NCBI GenBank assembly: GCA_008508345.1
Contig: QNGE01000872.1
Location: forward strand, 1 to 64,000
Origin: Paragonimus westermani
Lineage: Eukaryota > Platyhelminthes > Trematoda > Plagiorchiida > Troglotrematidae
DNA length: 64,000 bases
Direction: 5' to 3'
Shown here: positions 1-12,800 of the stretch, one piece after another
Layout of the letters: every line of letters begins with the position of its first letter
How positions within the stretch are numbered: the stretch's first letter is position 1
The notes under the pieces: model-generated
Databases searched by the model: none
Told to the model about the DNA's origin: nothing
Seen by the model: only the letters and a program-made list of their open reading frames with translations
Position numbers and translations under genes: made by a program

Positions 1-425
1 ATATCTGTATACATATATATGGTCATACATGTTTATATGCACATACGCCTATATATGTGTATGTATACCTATAGGTATATATATATATCAATGAATATAA
101 ATGTAATATGTATGAATGAATAAATATATGTGTATCCTCACGTATATATGAGTGTGTTCACATCCATATACACAAATATGTTTATAAATGTATGTATGAA
201 CATGTACATAAATATATGTACGCATATATATATATGTATTTATATTTAAATGTCTATATATATATGTATAGACATCTATACATGTATGTGCACACGTCTA
301 GGCATATAAACGTGAATGTATATATATATTTCTATATCTGCATGTGTGATGTATATATACATATATTGTGGATATATATACATATATACGTACGTATATA
401 CATATACATATATACATAGATGCAC
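1..425. repeat. AT-rich microsatellite tract
   Basis: The tract is built of alternating TATA, ATGTAT and ACATATAC units with interspersed GT/CA steps. Open frames in it translate only to Tyr/Ile/Met/His-rich low-complexity peptides on both strands, so it is not coding. A compositionally similar tract lies at about 5320-5530, on the other side of the CR1-like LINE. Confidence 0.9.
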
Positions 426-837
426 ACTACTAGCTCTCTGGCATACCCACGAAGGAACCACTGAAGGAAGACTCAGCAAACCTCGCTTGACTAACGGCAA
501 TAACCACTGCAAAATGAAAACACGAGCATAGCTCGTTAAACCATGTCGTGGGTAGCCCTGAATAGGGTCGTGGGTCCTTCCACATGACCCTTGAGAGCGC
601 CGTTTGTTCATCATTCTGCCGGCTGGTAACGTTGTGTTGTTAACGTTGTCGCAGTCAACGCTGATGTAGACTGGTTGAAACTAGTTGTAGTTGGCACAGT
701 ATTCGTGGTACCAACCTGAACACTGACCGCTGTGCCTCGTGCGAAGATTAGATAGATCGCGCCGACGCATTCTAATCCCTTACTCCCAGTTCAAATTTGT
801 CCCCATTTCACGAGCACTCCTAAAATGGATCATCGTG
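426..837. other. No recognisable gene
   Basis: The composition is ordinary and no long open frame, RNA gene or known element was recognised. Confidence 0.5.
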
Positions 838-1010
838 TCAGGTCTACTCCTCTATGCTTCTTAGCACTTGCAGCTGTCTGCGAAGTGTTAATGAAAAAGC
901 TTGTACAGGTTTCCCGTTGAAATCTGCGCAAGTCTTCAACATACTCTTCAAACTTTCGGTACTTCAAATCGAATATTCTTCTCAAGGTGATCTCATTTTA
1001 GCCGCTATGA
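838..1010 (-). pseudogene. Unidentified protein-like repeat, copy A
   Basis: Read on the minus strand, this stretch gives an open segment containing YVEDLRRFQRETCTSFFIN followed by a TAASAKK-like tail. A second copy at about 6690-6885, also on the minus strand, gives YLEDLNRF, a stop, RETCSSFFIN and a TTANAKK-like tail. Most differences between the copies keep the amino-acid pattern, so the segment probably comes from a coding sequence. I do not recognise the family. A mobile-element gag or an ORF1-like protein are possible sources. No start codon or full frame is visible here, so it is a fragment. Confidence 0.4.
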
Positions 1011-1479
1011 TGGTTCAACGCACGGAATTGATTGGCTGATAATGGACCATTTGAGCACTATGTTATGTTTGTTGTTATGATATATGATGAGTTTCACATA
1101 TAACTTGAAAATATCACTTGTACTGTTTCACTAAAACTTCAGATCACATTCATTCCATCGGAGTTTCACAGTTTTTCGTGTACGAAAGGGAACGCACTTC
1201 CGTAATTACTGCACGATCATTTAATTTGAAGTTTTTCATATAACTGTCATCGGTGATACTATTATCTTATATAATCTGGTCACATTCCACTTATGTCCAA
1301 TTCTATCAGAAAATATAATCATATATAAGAAACGTGATGACCAAAATCACTCGTCATACAAGATCCGATGATGCCGAAGCCACAAAATCAAGCTCTAGAA
1401 TCTATGTTGATCGTCCTAAAAACAAAGGTTCTAGGTCCACAACTTATGTAGGATCTCTTAAGGCTGCTGCCGTCGAAGG

Positions 1480-2560
1480 GAGGAAGATAATTTGGTGATT
1501 CCCACCTCCCAGACTGAAAACTGTTCGGTTTCTGTAAACAGTGTATTGGCGGATTTATTTGTCAAGGTATCTAACCTGAAAGCAAAGCTGACCAAAATCA
1601 AGGCAAGTCATACTGCACTCGATTCCGTAAAAGAGAATCTCGTCTCTTTATCTTAGGTTTTCAAAGTGCCCGAATGCCCGAAGATAGATAACATTCGGAG
1701 CGCAAGCATGTTCATCAACACATTGATAACAGAAATCACAAGACGGATGCGTTGCTCAAACAATGCCATTTTATTCAATGTGCCAGATAAGCTGCACCTA
1801 GAAAGCTTTGAAAAAATACTCTCGAAGGTTACTGGAATAGACCCAACATCATATACCTGCATCCATCTCCGTAAGAAGACAAAAAGTTGTGCTGCCCTCT
1901 ATTATATAAATTCTACAGCGAGGCAAATGCAAACCAGTTCATACAGAGCCAGGACTCGATTAAATCTAAAACCTCGCTTGAATTTTAAAAAAATGGGAAG
2001 GACAGGACGATCCTTGGGAGAAAATGTCAAAAGCTCGTACTGGGCAGGACCTTCGTCTCTAACCATGCGATCCAGGATGCATCAAAACAGGGTATAACGA
2101 TATCCAAAGAGGATGAACTGGGTCCCACAGATCGCGCAGCTTCGCTTTGTTGCATCACCTTTGAACGCAGCAGCGATCCTATATTCAATGCTAACGCCAT
2201 CAAGGAAAACAAATTCGCTGACCTGATTGATCTGACAGTAGATCTTGACATTTCCAACAGCGTGCCGGGCGTTGAAGTCACCTCGGTGGAGGAATCAACT
2301 GGAAACAGAGGGCATACGAATGACTGTGTCCATATAAAAATCAATGGAGCGTCTAGACTGCAACCTATCTGCGCGGAAACTGGCTCAAACAAGACAGGAC
2401 ACCGACAGTCTATTAATCGAAGATGCGCCAGTGTATCAACTTCGAACCAATCCCGTAGGAAACCACAAACTGACCACCAATGAGGTATCCGTAATAACAA
2501 AACCTTTACAAATCACTACTCTACGGGTCGCCTGAAGTTTATTCCTGTGCATCATAAGGG
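1480..2560 (+). pseudogene. LINE ORF1 remnant (CR1-like element, copy 1)
   Basis: This is the first ORF of a non-LTR retrotransposon, whose product would bind element RNA. From about 1492 the frame reads a coiled-coil-like stretch (VKVSNLKAKLTKIKAS), a TAG stop near 1655, then continues in the same frame from 1666 to 2097 with the NNAILFNVPD motif seen in LINE ORF1 proteins. From about 2105 to 2535 other frames carry the continuation (for example VPGVEVTSVEESTG), so frameshifts are present. ORF2 of the same element follows at about 3010 on the same strand. The assignment rests on the NAILFNVPD pattern plus the position upstream of an endonuclease/RT ORF. The copy is decayed and would not give a full protein. 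Confidence 0.6.
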
Positions 2561-3009
2561 AATAAACAGGCGAGAAAACGCGAACGCGTACCTAGCAAAT
2601 AAAAAACACTTCTCTCATCGACCCCCGATTCCGGGACTCTGCCTAGTAATAGCAGCCTCTCGCGTGACGCATCCATTTATGTAAGGCTAAACCGGAGCCC
2701 CCTGGAGTTTGTTACCCTATGTTAAACACCCCTTTTAATACAGATAGACCCTACACTTCGAATGCTCATCTAAACGCAACCCGCGATCTCTTCTTCGACA
2801 ACGAGCAGGTGGGCATGACCAATTCACCTCAGCCTTACCTTTTATTTTCAGGACACATACCTTTCAAACCTACTCTACTAACTCCGTCCCCATGGTTCCA
2901 CTATACAACCATACCTTACTTGCACTTTTCCAACATTTCCTGTCATAGACTCGAACGCGGGTGACACCTAATCCATCTCTCACGTGCTCACTCTGACGAC
3001 ATTGGACCA
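2561..3009 (+). other. Inter-ORF or degraded region of the CR1-like LINE
   Basis: This stretch links the ORF1 and ORF2 remnants. The short frame at 2719-2964 has no recognisable domain. It is assigned to the LINE only by position. Confidence 0.4.
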
Positions 3010-4975
3010 GTGATGTCACCAGAGTCTTTGGATCGCGAAGATATTTCTGTTTTAGACATTTTTAAAGGTCTAAAAATGATGCCGAAAAAGAAAAGTGCAC
3101 TAGATTTATTGCTTTTCAATGCACGTTCCCTACTTTCTAAGATGCATATCATCAGATCTTTTATCTTCTTATATAACCATTATATTATTCTAATTACTGA
3201 AGCTTTGTGCACCCCTGAGACTGCTGACAACAAAAAACGGTATGGGTTATCACCTGATCCGCAGAACTCGTGGTGTAGGACAAGGTGAATGATGTTTGAT
3301 CTACCTGAGGGAGCATTATTCTGCAACCGTACTCGATGAGTCATGTCTTGGTGTGATAGATGACTTCTTGTGGCTCTTAGTGTCGACTGTATCCTGTAAA
3401 TTACTTTTAGGAGGTACCCATACAGCACCTAACGCCACTCAGGACGACATGACGAACCTTATTAACGGAATGAACTATGTATCAACCTTACCTTCAGAGA
3501 ACAACCTAATTGGCGGAGACTTCAACATGCCCAATATCTCATGAACTCTTTCACTGCCCCTGCAAATCAAGCTGAGTTCCTTGCATTTGTCCAAATAAAC
3601 AGATGGTGCCAACATGTTTTGGAGCCTACTAGACGAGACCACACTTCAGACATCATCCTTACCAAATGCAACTCTTCTGCTACTGTATCCGTCTTGGAAC
3701 AATTTCCCGGAAGTGATTATAACATAGTCAACATCATGTTTGACCTAAAGTCTGTTGAAAAGTCAACCGTCATCCACTACCGCCAAACTAAATTCGTCGA
3801 CTGGAACGTGTTCACCACACTGTTGAGATCTCTGGAGTGGAACACACTGTATCTGATTTTCAAACCTAGTATTCCAACGAAGGCATTTAATGAACATTTC
3901 AGGTCTTGCATGAAAATCTTAGCCCTGCAAAGATCGCAACACCGTAATGTGTACGATAACGGCATATTTCTCACTTCAAAGCAGCAAGGTAAGCTCAAAA
4001 GTCTTAAATCACGGCACAGGAAAACACCTGAGTTCTTTTTTATCATGCAAATGCATGAAATGTTCAGTGCAATTGAATATAAAATCAAAATGCCCCACAT
4101 GAATGAAGAAAAACGTGAGCTGGTCAGCACGGATAAGAGCTCGCAGTTGATGCAGTTGATGAGACGCAGGAATCATGGGAGAGACCCTGCCATCTCAGTA
4201 GTTACACTACATGATAAACCCGCTGTAGGTGATCCTATAACAATCTGTGAGGTTTTACTTCATATTTTGCTGCTTCATCCAACATTGAAGAACACATACT
4301 GCCCCCACCTCCTCTTGTAAATACAAGTACGTTCCTAAGCCATATCCCTCATGATGCAGGACTCACATGCTCTCAGTTAGCTATTATCAAACCCTCTCAC
4401 CTACCTGGTCCTGATGGCATTCACACCGTTGCTCTGAAACTCGGAGGGGAAGACATCCTTCTACTTCTGCTTGATATTTATACACTTTCTCTGACATCAG
4501 GTTCCTTCCCTTTTCAGTGGAAAAACTCTACAATTAAGCCTCGCCAAAAGAGTGGCTCGCGACATGACGTCAGCAATTGTCGTCCCATCAACCATACTTC
4601 CATTTGTCCTAGGGTGTTGGAAAGGGTAATAAAATGCCGCATGGTCGAACTCCTGTTACCACGAAACCTTGTAAACCACTCCCAGCATGGGTTCATTAAC
4701 AAGAATTCTTGCATAACATTCCAGCTATAATTTCTTATTCATGTGACAGAATCTACTGACGCCGATGAGGCGAGTATCGTTACACTGTTGGGCATGGCGA
4801 AGGCTCTCGATCGTGTGCCTCATAAGCTTCTTCTGTTCAAAATAGGTGATCCATTGCTTAGATGGTTTCCCTCATACCTTACACAAACAGTGAAAATAGG
4901 GACAACAGTTAAACGTCCAGACCGGTCACCAGTTGGGTGATACAAGGAAGTGTTCTAGGACCGTCACTCCTTCTC
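3010..4975 (+). pseudogene. LINE ORF2 remnant: APE-type endonuclease and reverse transcriptase (CR1-like, copy 1)
   Basis: ORF2 would nick the target and copy the element RNA. Endonuclease pieces lie at 3100-3540: NARSLLSKMHIIRSF, an ILITEALCTPETAD stretch, and GGDFNMPNIS, the Asp-Asn motif of the APE fold. A linker frame of 259 codons spans 3541-4320 (LEPTRRDHTSDIILT is still endonuclease-like). RT pieces follow at about 4385-4975: KPSHLPGPDGI, DVSNCRPINHTSICPRVLER, HGFINKNSC, and KALDRVPHKLL. The FADD catalytic box was not found, so the 3' part is damaged or missing. At least four frame changes or stops interrupt it. The minus-strand copy at 9.9-12.9 kb shares the linker (GRDPAI and RDPAMK blocks) and the DVSNCR segment, so the two are one family. 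Clade CR1 (as in the Schistosoma SR1 type) is an inference from motif style. Confidence 0.75.
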
Positions 4976-5319
4976 ATACATAAAAACTATATGTGTCAAG
5001 TTATTAAGCATGACACCTTGTGGAGTCCCAATCGATGTAACAAATCAAGTATTTTTATCGAATTGTGCAGATCCTAAGTACTATCGTCTCAGAAGTATGT
5101 AGCCCAAAGTTTTCTGCCAATAATTGGATTTTCCCTTGTTACAATGTCTGTTTTGTTGCTCTATTCACCTAGCTGACTCATTGAACATTTTAAAAACTTC
5201 GTGTCCAAATATGTATGAGATTAAAAATCTGTACGTTGATCACGCAGTCTCGAGCGTGTTTCTCACAAACGCGTCGAGAAATATACCATTATTGTTATTT
5301 ATTTATTTTATGCATATTT

Positions 5320-5532
5320 ATCTATACACGTGTACGAATGTTCATATATATATACTTATACATGCGCACATAAACGTATGAATGCGCAGCTAAATAAACA
5401 CATATTTAAACACATACATACATATAATACGCACACGCGTACAAATGCGTGCGTACATGTATATATACAGGCGTGCGCTTGGACGTATACTGCCACCTGC
5501 GTTAAGAATAACTATGCGTGTATATAAATATG
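5320..5532. repeat. AT-rich microsatellite tract
   Basis: The tract consists of repeated ACATAC, ATATATAC and GCGTAC/ACGCGT-like units. Frames translate to Tyr/His/Thr-rich low complexity. It resembles the tract at 1-425 and lies just downstream of the LINE remains. Confidence 0.85.
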
Positions 5533-6660
5533 AACATGCCCAATCGGTTAGGGGCCCAGAAGGCTGCCACTGAGCTGAGACTCGATAGCCTTCATTGTCT
5601 GTCGTCAGTGAACAATCGTACGCCTGTCAACAATAAGTGAGGAAGGCTCAGGCTGAAAAGCAAGTTGCACATGATCCTGAGAAGGGCCATGGGGCCATTG
5701 CACTTTGCCTTGAGGATGACAATGGGGCTGTTTCCGTGTTTCTGTTGAGCGCGCGCTTGCAAGCTCCACGTTGGTTGTTCACTCGTCTCGCAGTCCACGC
5801 AAGTGAAGTCAACGTCAGATTGGTGGTAGCTGGTACACAAATGGTGGCACCAACAGGAGCACTAGGAGCACTGAACCCCGTTGACGTTGTCCTCGTGAAT
5901 ATCATATTACATGTCCGCTTAATAATTTGGTCTCGTTGATACGTGTCTAAGCCTACCAGGTGGTGACAGCGCCGGGACACATCAATCACCAAGTGAAAAC
6001 GGCAGGATGTTGTAGCATAATCAGAGCAAACCTCGAGGGTTGCTCAACAACAGTTTCGACTTACGTTCTAAAAGTGTTTGGTAGCTGGCCGTCGTTTCAC
6101 TAGGCATTAATGCGTGAAAGTACGTCACACCCACACTTGTCCGGTCAACCAACATGGTGTGCCACAGTATGAAGCTACCTTAGTATAACTGGTGAGCTAA
6201 AATTACGTCGGCAAATTTAGGGAAAATTTGGGAGGAACTTTTGGGAAAGAGGATTGTAGACCGCAAAAGCTATTCCTCGACGGCAGACGGTGCTGTCCCT
6301 CTGCATTCAATAGATCGCGCAATTTAATAAGTTCGATGCGATAATCCGCCCGACTCTGCCTCTTAAGTAGGTTGCGTAATTCGTCCTAATGCATCACAAC
6401 GTACACATGCAATTCATCCGTACTTCTAAAATTTTTCATCACCTCCATTGTATACCGCTCATCCGCCACCGACAGACATCCATTTCTGGGAAACATGCTG
6501 GGTCGCCCAATTTGGAAGTCTTGCGAGTGTTCCAGGTCGGCCTTCTCAGTGCAATATGTGCCACTAAGATAGTGAACTACCCAGCATGCCTTGCAGCCGT
6601 AATCAGCGAATCTAAAATGCAACGTCATACAAATCGCACATATGTATTAACGTTTTAGGT
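5533..6660. other. No recognisable gene
   Basis: Overlapping frames at 5592-5992 (82-114 codons, both strands) show no domain or motif that I recognise. No exon structure, RNA gene or element end was identified. Confidence 0.5.
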
Positions 6661-6945
6661 GGCTACCTTCCGACGTGTGCGGTGTAGGCATTTATAAAGG
6701 ATACTGCCGTACTCGCAGCCTGGCGGCAAATCTCTTCCCAATATTTCTTGGCATTTGCTGTAGTGTGCGAACAATTGATGAAGAAACTGCTGCAAGTTTC
6801 CCGCTAAAATCTGTTCAGGTCCTCCAGGTACTTCCAGGAGCTCTGATACTTCTTGGATATTCTCAAGAACACGTCCTCCTTCTTTACTGCTGTGTTGATT
6901 CGCTGCGCAAAAGTGACTTACATGTAATAGACCAATAAACACCAA
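6661..6945 (-). pseudogene. Unidentified protein-like repeat, copy B
   Basis: This is the second copy of the segment at 838-1010. The best minus-strand frame reads KKYQSSWKYLEDLNRF, a TAG stop, then RETCSSFFINCSHTTANAKK and a short continuation (YWEEICRQAA). The matching block with copy A covers about 50 codons with conservative changes. A different minus frame is open for 96 codons here but does not match copy A, so it is likely a shadow. The family is not recognised. Confidence 0.4.
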
Positions 6946-7774
6946 CTAGAAGATATTACTTCAGGTTGCGTGAAATGCGCAGTGTTCAGGCGCATGATTC
7001 GAAGTTTCCACTTGTGCCATCTTACTTAACTTTACCGTACCAATTGCCTTATCGATGTTTTCCAATTTTTGATGTGGGGCCGGAAACCGACTCTAAAAAT
7101 ACGCCAAGTGCGTCTTCAAGAGTCTTTGTCATCACTCGATATAATTAATGTCGAAAAAGCGTTGAAATACGTTGGCTTTGTCAAGGAGGACGGAAAATTC
7201 CGAAATTCAGTGAACGATTGGGGGAGACGGCAGCGGGGGGCCTCATCGATTTCTAGAAACCAGCCAGAAGATGAAAATCACGCTAAATTTTAGGTCTGGA
7301 CGAGGTTTTCTGCGTCCACTTGTCGCAGAAGATTTTCTGGTAGAGCGGGTGTTTGTGGGGTTGAAGAAGAAACGCAATCTCACATGTTAAATGAGACAAC
7401 GTGAAGTGATCACACCCCGATAGCACACTAAGGCGTTGCCCGTCTTTTGAGTGCTTTTTGAGCGTCTTGCGTAAGGCACTCAAGATTTCTACCGACGAAG
7501 CGAATTCGGCCTCGCTGTCCGTAACGAGAAAAACACGGTGGACTTGGATTACATATTTCAAAAGTTATTGGCGTTGTATTGTTTTTGTTTGGTTACAGTG
7601 TATGTACGTCATTTCGAGAACGCGGTTTCAAAGTGGCCAGCAGTTTGCAACGTGTCACGTGCGGATATATTGTGAGGAAGGTTGGGGACCGTGAGGTTTG
7701 CTTCTGTTGATGGTTTTGTGGTGAGAGCGAATGATTTTGATTGATTTTTTTCAATATGGTGGCAGCAAAAAGCT
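6946..7774. other. No recognisable gene
   Basis: A 92-codon minus-strand frame at 7283-7561 (starting MKYVIQVHRVFLVTD) is open but has no recognised domain. Nothing else was identified. Confidence 0.4.
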
Positions 7775-7880
7775 CTTTAGGTATTGACATGTTCTCCGAA
7801 CTTGGCATTTAGGTTACAAACGTTTCGTCACCAAGCGGGGTGACATCATCAGTGCGTAAGTGTTTCAGCGTATAGTTTTG
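7775..7880 (-). repeat. Penelope-type terminal sequence, single unit
   Basis: About 100 bp, including the block GGTGACATCATCAGTGCGTA and the flanking TTGGCATTTAGGTT, is shared with each arm of the near-palindromes at 52119-52304 and 53243-53428. It lies just 3' of a Penelope-like GIY-YIG fragment in the minus orientation, so it is probably the terminal region of that element. On the minus strand it translates as LRTDDVTPLGDETFVT followed by a stop. Confidence 0.55.
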
Positions 7881-8214
7881 AACGCGGAGTTTGGTGAAAT
7901 TCGATGGATGCCTGCTGTTATATAGCAAAGTGAGTTGATCTACTGACTTGAATTCTGGCTGGTCGCCTTCCGTCGTGTTTGACATTCGCCCCGGCCCAAC
8001 ATTGGTTGATTTTTTTGCACTCGAACTTTGGCACGACATCCGACTGATTATTCCCTGGAGTCCTCCGGCTGGAGTCTGATTGGCTGCGCCCTGTCGCTAC
8101 CGCATTTTGACCTCGAATCGGATGGGTTTTGAACTGACTGGGTGCGTCATCTTTCCGTGGTGTAATTCCGTCCGATTGATTATCCATCGTCCTGTTTCGA
8201 CTTTGGTCTGATCA

Positions 8215-8860
8215 TTTCAAGTTGCTCCGTTTGGCATAACCGGCTTTTGGGCTTGATGTCGTATACGTCTCCTCAAATTCTTGGTTCGCATTGGTTCATA
8301 GATTTTGTCCAGCTGGATGTGCTTGTTCATTGAACCGGCTGATGGGTGCCAAGCGTCAGGAAATTCTCTGGCATGTTTGCTGTTTGACTGAGTAGGGATT
8401 TCTGCCATATTCAAGTTGATGGCGTGTCCAGTTTCATCCTCGTGAGCGGAGATCAGGGCATATTGGCCGTACCTCTTAAATGATACCGAAACCATCAATC
8501 CGAGCTACGAACATCAACACCACTGTTCCCAACCATCAGGAAGCAGAAAACTCATGAATTTTCTTCGCTGACTGATAGTGGTCCGTTTATCAGTGGGCTG
8601 TTGGTATATCGATATTCTAGACTGTTGTCCAACGACCGCTTTGTGTACTTCATCGGGATATATGATTTTTTGAGGTAGCACATTACCCCGTTGCTTTTAT
8701 TAACTGAGACATCACAATATCGGCTGACTCTGAGAGCTTGTTTCATTTGTCCAAATGTGTGTAATTTACTCGGCGTTTCGATGGCGTCTGGGAAAATTTT
8801 CAAAACCGGGTACGGAACGTCAGAAACAAAGCGATCACTGAGAACGACGAAGGCGAGAAA
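8215..8860 (-). pseudogene. Penelope-like element, internally deleted (RT N-terminal part joined to GIY-YIG C-terminal part)
   Basis: Penelope-like elements encode an RT related to telomerase and a GIY-YIG endonuclease. On the minus strand, 8800-8640 reads VNKSNGVMCYLKKSYIPMKY, matching the early RT motif in which a DK-NGVVV box precedes a DY-K-M segment. Directly downstream, 8500-8215 reads ALISAHEDETGHAINLN and then a NKHIQLDKIYEPM segment, the pattern that follows the GIY-YIG core in these elements. The RT palm and the GIY-YIG core that should lie between are absent, so roughly 1.5 kb has been lost. The family assignment is good for the C-terminal part and moderate for the RT part. Confidence 0.5.
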
Positions 8861-9885
8861 CCGCCTGATGAGTGAATCCCTCGCAGTTGCGTATATTTCA
8901 TTTTCTCCGTTAAATGTTTACCGCATAAAACCGTCTTCTTCTCTAATACTGCCACGCAGAGGCGTAATTTTGTTGCTATGCAGCTAGAAAGTAAGGCGCG
9001 CTCGAGATGGGCACCTTAGGAGAGGACGATGACTAGCGTTTCTACGAAAATGAGGTCTACACAAAAATTTCCAATCGACCGTTTTTTAAGTATCTTCCAG
9101 GGGTTCGTTCAAGACCATCAAAAGGCACTCGTGAGACGGCCAGAGGATAGTCAAAAGACAGTCGTCCTCCCTGGGTATTTACTACAAAGAACAATGTGTG
9201 TAATGTTTTTACAGACTTTATGCAATATTATTATTTCTGCGTTGGTTGACAGAATTTATGACGCCGTTGATGAGGTGTTGTCGTGTTTCTAGATGACTGA
9301 GTATCCGGTAGCTAACTCTATAATGATTATCACACAGAAATCAGAGCACCATCCGGAGTTTGACGTCAGTGTGCCCTAATTAGCCGCTGTTTGAACTGAA
9401 TTACGTATTTTGAAACGCATCAAAGTAGCTAGACGGTTAACAAGGAGGACTTGAGGTACGGAAAGATAAAAAAGGAATAATCGTGGTTTCACTACCATTG
9501 TGTGGTCCGCAAATAAGGTTTTTTCGCAATTTCATGTGGACGGTATTCACGTTAGTCTGTAATTCGTTAATTTTGTTTACTAGTTATCATTGCCTGAAGA
9601 CTTATAAGCCTCATAACCCTGGCAATTAAGAGAATGAATAGAATACTGCAAATGGGCAAGTATATATATGAAAGTGGATGTTCAATTGGATTACGTACCA
9701 GTTTATTTCCTATGTACGTGTTCTAAGTATAACATATGAAGTCATTCTGCTGGATTTATTAATAAGCGCCAATTCTCCATTTCCAAGCTATCCAGATAAT
9801 GCACGTATGATGACGCACATGAATGAAATTACGTTGAATTTACAAACATTTCGTGAGCATGTAGTAGGCTAAATGTTAGATGGTG
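8861..9885. other. No recognisable gene
   Basis: The frame at 9029-9292 (+, 87 codons) and its neighbours have no recognisable motif. Minus-strand sequence near 8860-8990 may be more of the Penelope-like N-terminus, but this is weak. Confidence 0.4.
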
Positions 9886-12800
9886 TAAATAAATGGTACA
9901 TTAAACCGTCTCAAGCGGCTGGCGGCTGAATGTTTCCCGAGCCACATTTGGGAAAGTCTTAGAAGGATACATTGGGTTTGAAGATAGACATTGTGTTAGA
10001 TAGCGAAAATAACTGTCCAAACACTTTTTAAAGAGCTGAGTGTTGTTACTGGTTCTGACTTCATTCGGGAGTCTATTCCAAATAAAGGAATATTTTACAA
10101 CAAAGAAGTTTGCGCGTATCTTTTTCTACGATAGCAGAGTTGACATGGTAGATCTCTGATTTCTTAGACCATATAGAGAGTTGTGTTGCGAGTGGACAGT
10201 GTACTCCATGGTGATGGCGTCCAAGTGTACGAGTTTACAAAAAACCGTCAGATTCCACCTTATTCTGCGCAACTTTGATGTATGAGTACTAAGTTTTGAC
10301 AGCGTAGCTCATGGGTGAACGAAGAATATCCTAGTGAGCTTGCGATAGATGATCGTTGGGCCTTCTCTAACACAAGCCATTCAAACTTGCGTAGATGGCA
10401 TTAAATTGATATGCAGTGCTCACGTTGAGGTCGGGCGAACATTTTGTGAACAGTCGGTCTCACATCAGTCAGACTGGATGTCTTTTCGACACATCTTGTC
10501 ATCCTTTTAATCTTCGCTGCCTGAAGGTATGATTGCTCAGAGAAATTAAGAGGAATTGAATATCGTAATCCTATATCTCTAACGGAAGCGGCGGTATCAA
10601 CATTACAACCGTCTATTGAGACGGAACCACTGGGTAATTGACAGCTATAGGTGGTGATGTCAGACTTGTTCGCTGAGAACGCTACCGGCCATGATTCGCA
10701 CCACAATTTCACCGGCGCCAGGTGCTGTCGCATATTTCGCAAACAGAACGCGATGTTACAGGGCTGGCAAAATGTGTAAACGATTCAGGTAACGTCAGCA
10801 AAGAGAATGAGCCTGCCATTTTTCATAACACCACGTGTGTCATTTATGTATGCTAAGAAGAGCAAATGTCTCGGGACGCTTCGTTAAATCACCTCATTGG
10901 TCAATGAGTTTAGTGCTGAGCCGTGCTATCCTATTTTCACCGTTTGGGTGCGGCCTTCAGGATATGAAGAAAGCCGGGCATGCATGTGGTCTTTTATGTT
11001 AAAAGAGGCAGTTTTAATCAAGAGATGCCCATGTGGCACACGATGAAAAGCCTTTCGCGTATCTGAGGGTAGGATAATTACCACATTTCCTCCGTCGACT
11101 GGCAGTGATATATATTGTTTAAGAATTCCGACTGACATGTCATACAACAGCGCTTACTAAGGGAACCACGCATTGAAGGTTTCATAGGGTTTGCGATCTT
11201 GAGAACATGACGGTGTGCATGTTTATTATCCTTTCAAAGATTATCAAGCAGACTGGTGCGTGGATGATACGACGACAGTTACTAACGTCCTGCCTTGGAC
11301 CACTTTTATGGCAAGCCACAATGACGGAATTCTTTCGTTGAAGACGGAAGCTACCAGGTGACTGTGATAGGATGAACAAATTCAGTAAAAAGGTTGGGTA
11401 TATCCCCACCTCCTTGCTCAATGACCACTGGTGGGATACCATGACATCCAGAGTGGATCGAGGGCTCAATAATAACTGTGTGAGCAAATTTTCCGAAGAT
11501 GAAGTATAACATTACTCAAAAGTGTATGTTTTCGACGGAGTGCTAACAGGTAGTAAGGTGCTCTCCATGCCAAACGAAGCAGCAAGATATGAGCTGAATA
11601 TTGCACATATTGTGACAGGGCCATCAATAACCGTTTTGTCTGTGAGATTATTAGTTTTCATGGCAGGGTCCCTTATGGAATTCCTCCGTCTTATCAACAG
11701 CATTTTTTCCATTTATCTCTGAGTGCAACATTGCGCGAGCTTCTCTGCGTTGATGTGATGCAGTTGCGTTCAAAGTTCTGTGTTCAAACATGTTGCTGGT
11801 TTGCATCATCAGGGAGAAATCTAGTGTTCTCCTGTGCATTGACTTGAGCATCTTGATTCTTCCATCCTGTTCTACAGTAAGAATTCTACTTTTTTCACAC
11901 GAGCCAACGCGTTTTGGCTTTATGGGGCCAGAATGTCAATACAAAATGTCAGACGTTTGGGAAGTTCCCCAGCCGCTGTGTTTTGGCCTGATGTGTGAAA
12001 GAAGGCATTGCGAACTAAGGAGCTTCGTAGGGAAGAGAAGGTGTTCCACTAAATGAATTTGATCCGGCAGTAAAAAACAATTGTCATTTTGGCAGCCATA
12101 CGGAAGTCAAACAGAAATTTGAAGATAGTGCGTCTACTTCCTTCGAAACTGTTCCAGAACGGATATCTCAAAAGAGAACATACCTATGGTAAATGAGTTC
12201 CAATATGTCCCTGTTTGGTGGGCGTAAGGACATGTTGATTCCAACCGTTAAGTTAAATGTATGAAGGAAATTCGTCTTGTTCTGCTGGAGCAAAGAATGA
12301 GGTGAAGGAGATTTAGGTAGGTTGAAGCCACGACCTATTTGTTTGTGTCCGCAAGGCATGCTTAACCTACGAGCAATTATCTCCACAAGGTCAGTCAACT
12401 CATTGCTGCTAGCATTAGGCGGTCTGTAGATGCGCCCTATATGTAGCTTGTGACAGAAAACAACGACCAACAACCATAACGAGTTTTCGCTTTCACAAAG
12501 ACCAGACTCATGAAGTTTTGATGAGGAAATCTGCTTTTTTCATGTGAATGATGTATCCGCCACCTCGTCCTGTGAAACGATCCCTGCGAAACATATGATA
12601 ACCTGTGATGACCATCTGTCTGTCTGGAATATGAGTCACGCGAATGACACGAGGATTAGATAAGGAGAGAAAAGATTTGAAAGTGTGTGTCCCGCTCGCC
12701 AATGATATTGCGTTCATGACTAATAAATTAGTGTAATTCTCCTTGTCAGACGTAAGATGTAAACTGCTGAAGGACTTCATGACAGATGGTGTGCAGGGTA

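Noticed and set aside
192..614. Tyr/Ile-rich open frames in both strands
   Set aside because: They translate a microsatellite; no protein signal.
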